A stretch of 64,000 nucleotides of DNA from Actinomycetota bacterium (lineage in GTDB: Bacteria > Actinomycetota > Acidimicrobiia > Acidimicrobiales > RAAP-2), in NCBI GenBank assembly GCA_009699875.1, contig WLNI01000002.1:62001-126000 (forward strand). Reading direction: 5' to 3'. The translations under genes and the position numbers were made by a program. The notes below the pieces were generated by a model. The model was not told the DNA's origin. It worked only from the letters and a program-made list of their open reading frames with translations, and ran no database searches. Positions 20,016 to 28,892 of the stretch are shown piece by piece. Positions within the stretch are counted from its first letter, which is position 1, and each line of letters begins with the position of its first letter.

Positions 20016-20918
20016 ATGGCGAAGTATCTAGAAGGCAAAGTTGTAGCGATTACGGGTGCTGGAAGCGGAATCGGCCGCGCCGTCGCACTTGGAGCGGCCG
20101 CCGAAGGGGCCAAGATCGTGATTGCCGACATCGGCGTCTCAATGGCGGGTGCAGACCCCTCAAGCGAGGTAGCCGAAGGGGTCGCCGCGGAGATTACGGC
20201 CGCGGGTGGCGAGGCCATCGTGGCCATCGATGACGTCTCAACGATGGAAGGCGGCTCTCATATCGTTCAAAGTGCGATCGACACCTGGGGTCGTATCGAC
20301 GGTGTTGTCTGCGTTGCGGGCATCTTGAGAGAACGCATGTTGTTCAATATGTCAGAAGACGAGTGGGATGCCGTCATCGCCACCCACTTGAAAGGTCACT
20401 TCACCGTCTTTCGGGCAGCGTCCGCAGTGATGCGAAAGCAAGAAGGGGGAGGCTCCCTTGTGGCCTTTACCTCGGGGGCATTCGCCGGCAGCGTGGCCCA
20501 GGCCAACTACGCCTCAGCAAAGGGTGGCATTGTCTCGCTGGTGCGCTCAGCTGCCGCGGGTCTCTATCGCTACGGCGTGACCGCAAATGCGATCGCACCC
20601 GTGGCGCGAACTCGAATGAGTGAAAACGTCCCGATGGACTTAGCTGAAATGGGAGATCCAGAAGACATCGCACCAATGGTGATCTATCTCTTGAGCGACA
20701 AGGCCAAGCACATTACTGGACAGATCTACACCGTGGTGGGAAGCAAGATCGCAGTGTGGAATCAACCACGTGAAGTTCGAGCAATGTACGCAGAAGGCCG
20801 CTGGACCCCTGAAGAGATCGAGGCACGCCTTGATTCGAGTGTGGGGGTTGAACGCCTAGAACTCATCGACAAACTCGAAGAGTATCGACTTGCCGCAGAG
20901 GCTAAAGAGAAAGCTTAA
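20016..20918 (+). CDS. SDR-family 3-hydroxyacyl-CoA dehydrogenase (Hsd4A-like)
   Basis: From ATG at 20016 this is a 300-residue short-chain dehydrogenase; GGAGG lies 5 bases upstream. The ORF-track start at 19755 lies inside the divergent ligase gene and is rejected. GAGSGIGRAVALG is the NAD-binding loop and NYASAKGG the Y-x3-K catalytic motif. The C-terminal extension (VYTVVGSKIAVWN-like, then RAMYAEGRWTPEEIE) is typical of actinobacterial multifunctional-enzyme-type 3-hydroxyacyl-CoA dehydrogenases such as Hsd4A of steroid side-chain oxidation. The KstR-like site upstream supports that role. Its stop overlaps the convergent lgt stop by 4 bases. Confidence 0.9.
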   Translation: MAKYLEGKVVAITGAGSGIGRAVALGAAAEGAKIVIADIGVSMAGADPSSEVAEGVAAEITAAGGEAIVAIDDVSTMEGGSHIVQSAIDTWGRIDGVVCVAGILRERMLFNMSEDEWDAVIATHLKGHFTVFRAASAVMRKQEGGGSLVAFTSGAFAGSVAQANYASAKGGIVSLVRSAAAGLYRYGVTANAIAPVARTRMSENVPMDLAEMGDPEDIAPMVIYLLSDKAKHITGQIYTVVGSKIAVWNQPREVRAMYAEGRWTPEEIEARLDSSVGVERLELIDKLEEYRLAAEAKEKA

Positions 20919-21739
20919 GAGCTCGTGGGGGCAACCTCGTGCGGTGCCTCGAGATAGACCTTCCAGCGACGTCGACTCGACAAGAGCAGGACAATACCGC
21001 CAATCACCAGAGCGACTCCCGCGAGCTGAACGAGTTGTGAACCAAGATCACCGGTTTGACCCAACCAGAAACGCTCGTCGAGGGTTCTCTCAATTCCCCA
21101 AAGGATCATCCCAACGCTCGTGACGATCCCAGCTGGGTAGTTCACCCGCTTCTCTCCGTTTGGGCCGCGTTCTAAGCGACGTTCGATCAGGATCAAGATA
21201 ATGAAGACAAAGATATCTTCGGCCGCTTGGAACAGAGGGACGGGAAGTCGCTTGCCGACTTGGCCGTCGTAGTACATGCCAAACCACTGGTTTGTCGCAT
21301 GTCCGCCACCGGCCACCATGAGTTGAGGTCCCAAGAGCCGACCCATGGCCCAAGCGGCTAAGAGGACCGGCACAACAATGTCGAGGCCTCGCAAGACACT
21401 GAGTTGTGGGCATTTTTTGTGGGCGATGATGAGCGCAACCGGAACTGCAACAAGCAAACCACCAAACGAAGAAAGTCCCCCTTGCCAGATCGCAACAATA
21501 TCTCCTGGGTGTGAGGAGTAGTAGCCGAGGTTTGAGAGGACGTGCATTGCCCGTGCGCCAAGGATTGCTGAGACGATGACCCAGACAAAAAGCGTGGCAA
21601 CCCAGTCCGTTGGATAGCCCCGTTGACGAAGGCGCCGTTCAAAGTAGCGATAGGCAAACCAGAACGTAAGAGCGAGGCCGATGCCATACGTATGGATCTG
21701 GAGTGGACCGAGATGAAAGGAAGTGGGGATTGGACTCAT
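20915..21739 (-). CDS. lgt: Prolipoprotein diacylglyceryl transferase-like protein (Lgt)
   Basis: A 274-residue polytopic membrane protein with the Lgt outline. The N-terminus is SFHLGPLQIHTYGIGLAL, followed by GGLSSFGGLL and several long spans, and TSVGMILWGIERTLDERFW near the C-terminus. Lgt moves diacylglycerol from phosphatidylglycerol to the lipobox cysteine. The signature normally read as G-R-x-G-N-F is here GRLLGPQLMVAGGG, and the HGG motif reads SFGG, so two conserved active-site positions differ. It may be a diverged Lgt or a paralogue of different function. TACACT lies 12 bases before the ATG. Confidence 0.78.
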   Translation of the reverse strand: MSPIPTSFHLGPLQIHTYGIGLALTFWFAYRYFERRLRQRGYPTDWVATLFVWVIVSAILGARAMHVLSNLGYYSSHPGDIVAIWQGGLSSFGGLLVAVPVALIIAHKKCPQLSVLRGLDIVVPVLLAAWAMGRLLGPQLMVAGGGHATNQWFGMYYDGQVGKRLPVPLFQAAEDIFVFIILILIERRLERGPNGEKRVNYPAGIVTSVGMILWGIERTLDERFWLGQTGDLGSQLVQLAGVALVIGGIVLLLSSRRRWKVYLEAPHEVAPTSS

Positions 21740-21779
21740 GGCCTTGTCGCCAGTGTACGCGTTTCGATGAGACTAAAGA

Positions 21780-22913
21780 CTAGGGCCGGCCGATGCCGGA
21801 GTACCCCATGCGCATTGGATTGATGCCGACGAAAGATCCCGTGTGTGGAGCCTCGATCATCATGCCACCACCGACGTACATCGCCACGTGGTCGCTGCCG
21901 CCTGGACCATAGAAGATCAAGTCACCAGGGGAGATGTTGCTAAATGGAACAGGAGTAGTGGCAGCCATTTGGGCCCCAGAGAAGTGAGGTAGACCAACTC
22001 CCGCTTGTCTCCATGCCCACATCGTCAAGCCAGAGCAGTCGAAACCTCCTGGGGAAGATCCTGCCCATACGTAAGGAGTTCCGATCTGTGATCGTGCTGC
22101 TGCGACTGCACCAGATGCTCCGGGAGATGGAGGAGGGGCGGGGAAGACTCGTTGGCTTCCGCCACCAGAAGATCCTGAGCTTGACCCACTGCTCACAGCG
22201 GATTGAGCGGCTGCTTGTTGCTGGGCCCGCTGTGCTGCTTGTTGTTGAGCCAACAGCGTGGCGACTTGGCCCTTGGCTTGAGAAAGTGCGGCATTTTGTT
22301 GTGCTTGAAGAGAGGCTGCTTGGCTCACGGCTGAGGCTGCGGCTTGGGTTGCTGATTCAGCAGCACCTTGTTGTGTTTGCAATTGAGCCTGCTGCGCATT
22401 GAGTTGGTCTTGAGAGTTGGCAAGTTTGGCAACGGCGGCATCAAGTGTCCCGTTGATAATCCGGCTGTACTCAGCTCGAGCTTGATAGTCCCGCTGGTTC
22501 GAAGCAAAAAGTGGGTTCGAGGATGATTGGGTTCCGTTCGAAATGTACGAGTTGATCGCAGCTTTCTTCAGTGAGACTTTGTCGGAGGCGACTTGCGCCT
22601 TGGTCTGATCGATCTGTGCTTGGGTCTGTGTGATTTGAGATTGAATCTGTCCGAGGTGATACTTGGCGCCGTTGTACTGCTCGCTGAGTGCTCCTAATTT
22701 GGAGTTCGTCGAGTTCAGTTCGGCCTGGATGGCTGAGGCCTGCGCCTGGGCAGTGGCGAGTGAAACTCCAGAGGCGGGGCGCGATGCTACAAACACCGTG
22801 CAGGAGAGCACAGTGATGAGGGCCAAAAGCGGACCTAGAGCCCAGCGGACATTGTGGTTGCCACGCTTGAACTGTGTCGTCGTTGGGCAGAAACTGCCGG
22901 CGGCGTCGTTCAC
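21780..22913 (-). CDS. Secreted NlpC/P60 peptidoglycan endopeptidase with coiled coil
   Basis: A 377-residue protein built like actinobacterial RipA-type hydrolases. An N-terminal hydrophobic segment (ALGPLLALITVLSCTVFVAS) acts as signal peptide or anchor. It is followed by about 200 residues of heptad-like, Q/A/S-rich coiled coil, a short serine/glycine and proline linker, and a C-terminal NlpC/P60 domain. The catalytic triad is visible as GFDCSGLTMW, DHVAMYVG and the third-position histidine in IEAPHTG. It should cleave D-Glu to diamino-acid bonds in peptidoglycan during cell separation. The coiled coil probably keeps the enzyme autoinhibited or docked to a divisome partner. GTG start. Confidence 0.93.
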   Translation of the reverse strand: MNDAAGSFCPTTTQFKRGNHNVRWALGPLLALITVLSCTVFVASRPASGVSLATAQAQASAIQAELNSTNSKLGALSEQYNGAKYHLGQIQSQITQTQAQIDQTKAQVASDKVSLKKAAINSYISNGTQSSSNPLFASNQRDYQARAEYSRIINGTLDAAVAKLANSQDQLNAQQAQLQTQQGAAESATQAAASAVSQAASLQAQQNAALSQAKGQVATLLAQQQAAQRAQQQAAAQSAVSSGSSSGSSGGGSQRVFPAPPPSPGASGAVAAARSQIGTPYVWAGSSPGGFDCSGLTMWAWRQAGVGLPHFSGAQMAATTPVPFSNISPGDLIFYGPGGSDHVAMYVGGGMMIEAPHTGSFVGINPMRMGYSGIGRP

Positions 22914-23066
22914 GATTCGTCTAGTCTCGCACCCTCTCAGGGGGGCCGCAAGGACACCTGTGCCTAGATGACCGAACCGACACGGGTCACTGAGGGTCGA
23001 AAGACCAGGTCACGGCAGGAATCTAGCCTTCCTTAGTGTTTCTCAGAAAAATGAGAGAAAGGGGGC

Positions 23067-23072
23067 TAGGTT
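23067..23072 (+). promoter_or_regulatory. -10 box, leaderless start
   Basis: TAGGTT ends 8 bases before the ATG at 23081. Confidence 0.5.
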
Positions 23073-23080
23073 CGTGGCTT

Positions 23081-23770
23081 ATGGGAGAAATCATAGAGTT
23101 TGCCGGTCAGTCTGAGACGCCAACTCGTGGGTATCTGGCAACCCCCGCATCCGGGAGTGGACCAGGCGTCCTCGTGATCCAAGAGTGGTGGGGATTGATC
23201 GATCAGATCAAAGGAGTCTGCGATCGCTTGGCCGATCTCGGCTTTCTGGCTCTGGCCCCCGACCTCTACGACGGTCGAGTCGTTCCTCTGGAAGAGCCCG
23301 ATGAAGCAGCCAAAACAATGATGTCACTGCAGTTCTCAGGAGCAGCAGACGATCTCTCCGGCGCTGTCGATGCGCTCTTGCAGCGAACTGGTCGACCAAC
23401 CATCGGGGTAGTGGGATTCTGCATGGGCGGGGGCTTGGCCCTTTTTCTCGCGAGTTCTCGACCCGATGCGGTCGCAGCCGTCGTCCCCTGCTACGGAGTC
23501 CTCCCCTGGGAAGAAGCTCATCCCGACTACACGGCGCTCAACGCAGCTGTTCAGATTCACTGTGCAGGAAAAGATGACTTCTTTACTCCAGCCGCAGCGG
23601 AAGAACTTGTTGGGGTGCTTTCAACTCTCGAAAAAGATGTGGAGCTGCATCTCTACCCAGAGAGCCAACACGCATTCTTTAATGAGGACCGACCCGAGGT
23701 TTTCGACGCGAACGCATCAAAACTGTTATGGGAGCGGACACTTCGATTCCTGAAAGAACAACTTGGATAG
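23081..23770 (+). CDS. Dienelactone hydrolase family protein
   Basis: A 229-residue alpha/beta hydrolase from ATG at 23081. The ORF track starts 15 codons earlier, but TAGGTT lies 8 bases before the internal ATG and the upstream codons have poor composition. The nucleophile is a cysteine, in VVGFCMGGGLAL, as in true dienelactone hydrolases. IQEWWGL supplies the conserved glutamate, KDDFFTP the aspartate and ESQHAFFN the histidine. The family opens cyclic esters such as 4-carboxymethylenebut-2-en-4-olide in aromatic ring degradation, but many members act on other esters. No other gene of that pathway is adjacent. Confidence 0.88.
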   Translation: MGEIIEFAGQSETPTRGYLATPASGSGPGVLVIQEWWGLIDQIKGVCDRLADLGFLALAPDLYDGRVVPLEEPDEAAKTMMSLQFSGAADDLSGAVDALLQRTGRPTIGVVGFCMGGGLALFLASSRPDAVAAVVPCYGVLPWEEAHPDYTALNAAVQIHCAGKDDFFTPAAAEELVGVLSTLEKDVELHLYPESQHAFFNEDRPEVFDANASKLLWERTLRFLKEQLG

Positions 23771-23800
23771 TCTCGTGTCTCAAGAACTATCTCTTCCTGT

Positions 23801-23806
23801 TACGAT
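23801..23806 (+). promoter_or_regulatory. -10 box, leaderless start
   Basis: TACGAT ends 7 bases before the GTG at 23814. Confidence 0.5.
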
Positions 23807-23813
23807 TTGACCC

Positions 23814-24755
23814 GTGTCTGAACGTTCTCGATATCTGCCCCGCCGCTCGTGCCTTTCGACCCCTGGGTCTTCGGAGCGGTTCTTGCAAAAAGCTCCAACG
23901 GTTGCAGCGGACATGACATTTTTAGACCTCGAGGATGCGGTGGCACCCCTTGAGAAGGTGCCCGCTCGAGCCAAAGTCGTCGAAGCAATTCGAAGCCAAG
24001 ACTGGGGAGATCGAGTTCTCTGCGTGCGAGTGAACGCATGGGATACCGAGTGGACCTACGGCGACGTTATTGAGGTCGTCGGAAACGCCGGAGAACGCTT
24101 GGACGAGATCATGATGCCAAAGGTTCAGTCAGCTGCTGACGTGATCGCTATGGATCTTCTCCTAACCCAAGTCGAGAAGAACTCTGGCTTGCCAGTCGGC
24201 CATATCGGTATCGAAGCGCAGATCGAAACCGCACGTGGGTTAATCAACGTTGAAGAGATCTGTGCAGCATCACCTCGAATGGAGACCATTGTCTTTGGTC
24301 CCGCTGACTTTGCGGCATCAATCGAGATGCCGATCTTGACCGGTGGCGTTTCCATCGCTGAGTACCCAGGCGATCACTTCCACTATGTGTTCTCAAAGAT
24401 CCTCATGGCGGGACGGGCCAACGGACTTCAAGTCATCGACGGCCCCTTCTTGAAGGTTCGCGAATTGGATGAACTGCGAGAGTATGCCCAGCGAACCAGA
24501 GTGTTGGGCTACGACGGCAAGTGGGCGCTGACCCCTGACCAAGCTGGCGTGTTGAACGAGGTTTACTCACCAACACAAGAACAGTTCGATCGAGCCTGGG
24601 ACATTCTTGAGGCCTATCGTCAAGCAACTGAGACAGACCTGCAAGGTGCCGTCATGTTCGGGGACGAGATGATCGATGAGGCCAGTCGAAAAATGGCCAT
24701 CAAGTTTGTTGACCGAGGAACACGAGCAGGGCTCGCGCGCTCGAAAGAAAGTTAA
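23814..24755 (+). CDS. HpcH/HpaI-family CoA-ester lyase (CitE / malyl-CoA lyase-like)
   Basis: A 313-residue TIM-barrel lyase. SCLSTPGSSERFLQKA and MTFLDLEDAVAP are the N-terminal substrate and metal segments. IMMPKVQSAADV, GIEAQIETARGL (metal-binding Glu) and VFGPADFAASIEMP match malyl-CoA or beta-methylmalyl-CoA lyases more than citrate lyase beta subunits; GPADFAAS is close to the GAADFAAS seen in Mcl1. The family makes or breaks C-C bonds between acetyl- or propionyl-CoA and an oxo acid. A MaoC protein and a methylmalonyl-CoA-type mutase elsewhere in the window could belong to a related CoA pathway. TACGAT 7 bases before the GTG suggests a leaderless mRNA. Confidence 0.85.
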   Translation: MSERSRYLPRRSCLSTPGSSERFLQKAPTVAADMTFLDLEDAVAPLEKVPARAKVVEAIRSQDWGDRVLCVRVNAWDTEWTYGDVIEVVGNAGERLDEIMMPKVQSAADVIAMDLLLTQVEKNSGLPVGHIGIEAQIETARGLINVEEICAASPRMETIVFGPADFAASIEMPILTGGVSIAEYPGDHFHYVFSKILMAGRANGLQVIDGPFLKVRELDELREYAQRTRVLGYDGKWALTPDQAGVLNEVYSPTQEQFDRAWDILEAYRQATETDLQGAVMFGDEMIDEASRKMAIKFVDRGTRAGLARSKES

Positions 24756-24815
24756 CGCGACCCAAACGAAGTGAGCGTTGTTTAGAAAAAAGAAGTTGCA
24801 GATCAGGGGGGGAAA

Positions 24816-25958
24816 ATGAACTATTTCAAATCAGTAATGTTCGCGGGGGTGGCCGCATCGGTAATCCTCGGAAGTGGACTTCCTGCTGGAGCAGCGTCCA
24901 GTCCAACGACTGCGAGTACGCCGCAGTACCAAAAGGCGGGCCCACTGCAAGTTGGGGTCACCACAATTGATCTTGGAAGTGCGGGAACGACGTTTGGTGA
25001 ACGAACTGCCACGGTGTTCTACCCCTCGTCGCTCACTGCTTCACAAGCAGCAACGACGGCAAAGTACAGCTACACCCAGGCGCAGACACTCCCCGCATCG
25101 ATTCAAGGGATTCTCCCCGCACAATTCAATACGACGACGACAATCAATGCTTACGGCGATGCCCCGGCATCAACGAAGGGTCCCTATCCCATCGTTCTTT
25201 TTAGTCATGGCTACGGAGGGGAGCGTTTGTACTACTCAAACCTCTTGGCAGGAATGGCGTCATGGGGCTATGTCGTTGTCAGCGCTGACTACTTTGAGCG
25301 AGGGATCGCAGCCCAAGCAATGAGTATCAAAACAAAACCAACTGCCGCCGATGACCAAAAGATCATGGCATCGTCACTCAGTGCCCTCAAAGCCGCCAAC
25401 ACGACAGCCACGTCGGTGTTGAACGGAGTGGCGAACCCAAAGAAGGTCGCAGCTGTCGGCCACTCCGCCGGTGGAGGAACGGCCTATACCGCGCTCAATG
25501 TTCCTGGCATCAAGACCGCTGTTGGATGGGCGCCTGTCGGGCCTTCCGGTAAGGCAAGCTCAAAGCCTGTGATGTTGATTGGGGCCCAAGGCGACAATGC
25601 AGTGACGCCAAAGTACGTCAAGAACGTGTACAACAAGTTCACTGGTCCAAAGTCACTGGTGCAAATATCTGGGGCTGGTCATGACACCTATACCGATGTC
25701 TGTGTCACGATCCGACAAGGTGGGGGACTGATCAACTACGCCCTGTCTCAGCATCTTGTAACACCTCAACTCGCCAAGTTGGCGACCAACGGATGCTTGA
25801 GCAGTGACCCGTCGCCTCAGTCGTTTTGGCCAGTGGTTCAGTACTACACAGTCTTTCAATTAGCGACGCAGTTCGCCAATAAAAACAGCACCGTCCCGGT
25901 TCCGGCAAAGGGTGCGTTCCCAGGCTTTCAAGTCAAGATCACTCAGCAGGGCACGTAA
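24816..25958 (+). CDS. Secreted alpha/beta hydrolase (lipase/esterase)
   Basis: A 380-residue exported serine hydrolase. It starts with a Sec-type signal peptide (MNYFKS, a hydrophobic core, cleavage near GLPAGAASS). The mature part has FSHGYGGERLYYSNLL (oxyanion region) and the nucleophile elbow AVGHSAGGGTAYTAL. An aspartate and histidine follow in the second half (LIGAQGDNAV and SGAGHDTYTD). The arrangement resembles platelet-activating-factor acetylhydrolase, chlorophyllase or polyester-hydrolase-like families. It likely cleaves esters outside the cell. A G-rich ribosome binding site lies just before the ATG. It is convergent with the next gene. Confidence 0.85.
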   Translation: MNYFKSVMFAGVAASVILGSGLPAGAASSPTTASTPQYQKAGPLQVGVTTIDLGSAGTTFGERTATVFYPSSLTASQAATTAKYSYTQAQTLPASIQGILPAQFNTTTTINAYGDAPASTKGPYPIVLFSHGYGGERLYYSNLLAGMASWGYVVVSADYFERGIAAQAMSIKTKPTAADDQKIMASSLSALKAANTTATSVLNGVANPKKVAAVGHSAGGGTAYTALNVPGIKTAVGWAPVGPSGKASSKPVMLIGAQGDNAVTPKYVKNVYNKFTGPKSLVQISGAGHDTYTDVCVTIRQGGGLINYALSQHLVTPQLAKLATNGCLSSDPSPQSFWPVVQYYTVFQLATQFANKNSTVPVPAKGAFPGFQVKITQQGT

Positions 25959-25993
25959 GTTCACCCGGTGAATTCTTCGATGAAGCGAATGAA

Positions 25994-27607
25994 CTAGGAA
26001 TCAGTCTCTAACAGGCGTCGTGCCACCACTTTGAGGCACAGCGTTTCGTCAGCTCCTTCGAAGATTGAAAGCACTCGAGCATCAACGAAGTAGCGGCTGA
26101 CGGCGTACTCTTCGGCGTAGCCCATTCCTCCGTGAATCTGCATTGCTTCTCGGGTGACCCATTCGGCAGCTCGACAGACATAGGCCTTGGCCATTGAGGC
26201 CTCTAACGCCCCTTCACCCTTGGCCATCATGTGGGCCACCTGGAGTGAGTACTGGCGACATGCCTGAATGATGATGGCCATACGAGTCAACTTCGTTCTC
26301 GTGAGCTGGTAGTCAATGATGGCCTCTCCAAAGACTTTTCGATTCTCGGCATAGTCATAGGCGGCCTCGTAGGCAGCCTGCATGAGACCGATCGCTCGAG
26401 CAGCAGTTTGAATGCGGCCGTTCTCAAAGCCAGCCATCTGGAGATAGAACCCTCGACCAATTCCCTCGTCGCCTCCGATGAGGTTGGCGTCAGGGACAAA
26501 CCAGTTATCAAAACTGATCTCATAGGAGTGCATACCGCGATAGCCAAGCGTGTCGATGGGTCGGCCTTCCATTCTGCCGTTGTCATCATCTCGACCATCA
26601 ACAGCTGCATCTTGCGAAAAGAGGAATCCATGGGCTTCGCCAACAGGCTTTTCAACAATAAATAACGAAAGGCCGCGGTGAGCTTTTGATCGGTCTGGAT
26701 CAGTTCGAGCAAGCAGCATCAGAACGTTGGCCCGAGCGCCAAAGGTGCACCAGGTCTTCGTTCCGTTAATCAACCAGCCGCCCTCAGTCTTTGTCGCTGA
26801 GGTGTTCAGGCCCGCAACGTCACTTCCATAATCGGGCTCCGTCACGGCTACTGCGGCCATAACTTCAGCGGTGGCTAGTTTGGGCAACCACTCCAGCTTC
26901 TGTTCCTCGGTCCCTCCATTGACGAGCGCTCTGGTCAAGATCTCTGGTCGGGTGATCAGAGAACCTCCGATACCAAGCGACCCCCAGGTCAACTCTTCAG
27001 TGGCCACAACCATCCCGACGTAGTCCTCGTCCCCGCCTGTGGCAAAGCCGCCGTACTCTTCGGGAACCGAGAGTCCAAGGCCGCCGATTTCAGCAAGTGC
27101 CTGAATCAAGTCTTCCGGGATATCGCCGTTGGTGCGGTGGATGTGTTCGGCCCGTGGTCGAACTTGTTCTTCGGCAAAACGGTGAAAGGTCTCTGCGACG
27201 AGTTGAAAGTCGTCATCGAGATGCCGGGGTCCTTGTTCGCCCGTCATGGATGCCAAGAACTCTGGGTCGCAGTAGGTCGTCACGAACTCTTCTGCGGGGA
27301 CCATCCAATCTCGTTTGATGCCAAAGAGTTTTTCTCGACCCATGACACGCTGACCGAGATCCCTGAGCGCATCAGCAATAAATGCACAGGCAATCCGGGC
27401 TTCATCGTCTCCTTTGGCGCCATAGTCAAGTGTCGACTTCGCTGTCGCCACTGCAGAAGCTGCGTGAGCAATGTCGTAGGCCACGACTTGATTCGCATCG
27501 ACACCACCGCTGGCTCGAAGCGTTGCAATCGCTGAGTCAACGACCCCTTGGGCGAGAGAAACTGCAGCTGCAGCGCTGGTCATGTCCGGAGAGTGGTTGG
27601 TATCCAT
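25994..27607 (-). CDS. Acyl-CoA dehydrogenase with helical N-terminal extension
   Basis: From ATG at 27607 the protein has 537 residues, about 150 more than a standard acyl-CoA dehydrogenase. The first 120 residues are alanine-rich and helical, followed by the usual FAD-dependent fold: TEPDYGSDVAGLNTSA, GTKTWCTFGARANVLMLLART, QIHGGMGYAEEYAVSRYFVDARVLSIFEGADE. The glutamate in IFEGADE takes the place of the catalytic base. It forms trans-2-enoyl-CoA from an acyl-CoA and passes electrons to ETF. The ORF track places the start at an in-frame TTG three codons earlier. TAGATT lies 7 bases before the ATG, so the start is probably leaderless. Confidence 0.9.
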   Translation of the reverse strand: MDTNHSPDMTSAAAAVSLAQGVVDSAIATLRASGGVDANQVVAYDIAHAASAVATAKSTLDYGAKGDDEARIACAFIADALRDLGQRVMGREKLFGIKRDWMVPAEEFVTTYCDPEFLASMTGEQGPRHLDDDFQLVAETFHRFAEEQVRPRAEHIHRTNGDIPEDLIQALAEIGGLGLSVPEEYGGFATGGDEDYVGMVVATEELTWGSLGIGGSLITRPEILTRALVNGGTEEQKLEWLPKLATAEVMAAVAVTEPDYGSDVAGLNTSATKTEGGWLINGTKTWCTFGARANVLMLLARTDPDRSKAHRGLSLFIVEKPVGEAHGFLFSQDAAVDGRDDDNGRMEGRPIDTLGYRGMHSYEISFDNWFVPDANLIGGDEGIGRGFYLQMAGFENGRIQTAARAIGLMQAAYEAAYDYAENRKVFGEAIIDYQLTRTKLTRMAIIIQACRQYSLQVAHMMAKGEGALEASMAKAYVCRAAEWVTREAMQIHGGMGYAEEYAVSRYFVDARVLSIFEGADETLCLKVVARRLLETDS

Positions 27608-27614
27608 GGCGCTC

Positions 27615-27620
27615 AATCTA
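27615..27620 (-). promoter_or_regulatory. -10 box, leaderless start
   Basis: On the minus strand TAGATT ends 7 bases before the ATG at 27607. Confidence 0.5.
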
Positions 27621-27657
27621 GCCGCCTTGGAAGAATTTCAGTCCCCTAACGAGAGGC

Positions 27658-28341
27658 TTACTCGGGGAGGCGGGCCAACACCGTGACGAGAGGAGGCAAC
27701 ATGAGTGCGGCTTCGCCTGGATCAACCTCAGAAAGTTCCTCAAAATAGTCCTTCACGGGCCCAGCTCCCGCCCCTGCGGGTGCTTCAGACCAGGCATCAA
27801 CAAGTTCGAGACCGATCTCTCTCACCATCCGAGGCAGGAGCGCTCCGATATCGGGGTGTCGAGCGCTCGGCATGGACAACTCTGCTCCATCGATTCGTCC
27901 AGCCGAAGTGACTGGCTCTTGTGCGACGATCCAACCTCCTGGCCGAACTGAACTCGCCATCGAACGCAATGCGACGAGTGGATCATGAACGTGGAGTAAA
28001 AGGAATCGACAAAAAGCTAGGTCGACCGGTTCAGGAAGCGTGAGGTCTTCGACTGCCTGAGTGAGCGCAATGACCTGGGCGTAGGCAGCGGCTGCTTCGG
28101 CAACTGCATCGCGAGCAGCTGGGTCGACGTCAACAGCGTAGATTCGACCCTCTTTGCCAACGATGGTGCCAAGTTCAATGGAGACATCGCCAGTTCCCGC
28201 ACCAACGTCAACACATCGCCAGCCAGGACCGAGGCCGAGACGCTCGAAGGCGGTCGCCAAGGGGCGCCGGTACACATCATCTCGCAGACCTCTCCACTCA
28301 TTGTTGTCTGGGGTCATCACCATGATCCAAGCCTCGCACAT
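27658..28341 (-). CDS. Class I SAM-dependent methyltransferase
   Basis: From ATG at 28341 (AGGAG four bases upstream) the protein has 227 residues. The ORF-track frame reaches 28569 but overlaps the divergent gene at 28411. Motif I is seen as CVDVGAGTGDVSIELG, motif II as IYAVDVDPAARDAV, and the post-motif region as VDLAFCRFLLLHVHDP and SSVRPGGWIVAQEPV. It should transfer a methyl group from S-adenosylmethionine to a small molecule; the last third, which sets specificity, is not familiar. Ubiquinone/menaquinone-type and sterol-type methyltransferases share these motifs, so no substrate is proposed. Confidence 0.83.
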   Translation of the reverse strand: MCEAWIMVMTPDNNEWRGLRDDVYRRPLATAFERLGLGPGWRCVDVGAGTGDVSIELGTIVGKEGRIYAVDVDPAARDAVAEAAAAYAQVIALTQAVEDLTLPEPVDLAFCRFLLLHVHDPLVALRSMASSVRPGGWIVAQEPVTSAGRIDGAELSMPSARHPDIGALLPRMVREIGLELVDAWSEAPAGAGAGPVKDYFEELSEVDPGEAALMLPPLVTVLARLPE

Positions 28342-28397
28342 TGATCTCCTAGAAGGATGCTCATTGGGCCCACCTTGCTCTGAAGCGTCGGCCCTCC

Positions 28398-28403
28398 TAG
28401 GGT
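28398..28403 (+). promoter_or_regulatory. -10 box, leaderless start
   Basis: TAGGGT ends 7 bases before the GTG at 28411. Confidence 0.5.
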
Positions 28404-28410
28404 TCGGAGC

Positions 28411-28839
28411 GTGAACGTAACCATGCTGTTGGCCGACGCGGCCCAAGTTGCTGATGGAAAGCTCTACATCCTGGGAGGAGGCTGGTCGTTGACCGGGCCT
28501 GAGCCCACCCCTTCTGCGGTGGCCATCAAACTCCAAGTTGATTGGCACGAGACGAACGTAGATCATCACTGGGAACTGTTCTTAGAAGATGCCGACGGCC
28601 AACCTGTTTTGATTCCAACCCCTGAAGGAGATCAACCGGTCGAGATTCGAGGAGACCTCTCAGTGGGTCTGCCAGAAGGAATCATTGAAGGGACCCCGGT
28701 CGACGTTCCAATGGCCATCAACTTGGGCCCCCTCCCGCTCCAACCGGGAACTCGATTTACCTGGAGATTCTTGGTCGACGGACAAGATTTAGCGGGAGGA
28801 TCTCTCTCGTTCTCTACTCGTCCTGCGCAGGTGATCTAG
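28411..28839 (+). CDS. Conserved hypothetical beta-rich protein
   Basis: A 142-residue protein starting NVTMLLADAAQVADGKLYILGGGW. I recognise it as the kind of conserved actinobacterial hypothetical often found alone, but I know no function. It has no signal peptide, and alternating hydrophobic residues and many G/P turns suggest a beta sandwich. HHWELFLEDADG and PGTRFTWRFLVDGQ look like paired strands. TAGGGT seven bases before the GTG indicates a leaderless transcript. It diverges from the methyltransferase and is followed 53 bases later by the MaoC gene. Confidence 0.75.
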   Translation: MNVTMLLADAAQVADGKLYILGGGWSLTGPEPTPSAVAIKLQVDWHETNVDHHWELFLEDADGQPVLIPTPEGDQPVEIRGDLSVGLPEGIIEGTPVDVPMAINLGPLPLQPGTRFTWRFLVDGQDLAGGSLSFSTRPAQVI

Positions 28840-28892
28840 ATCGTGCAACGTACCCCCTTGCGTTTGTCGAAACGAGAGGCGACGATAGAGAC

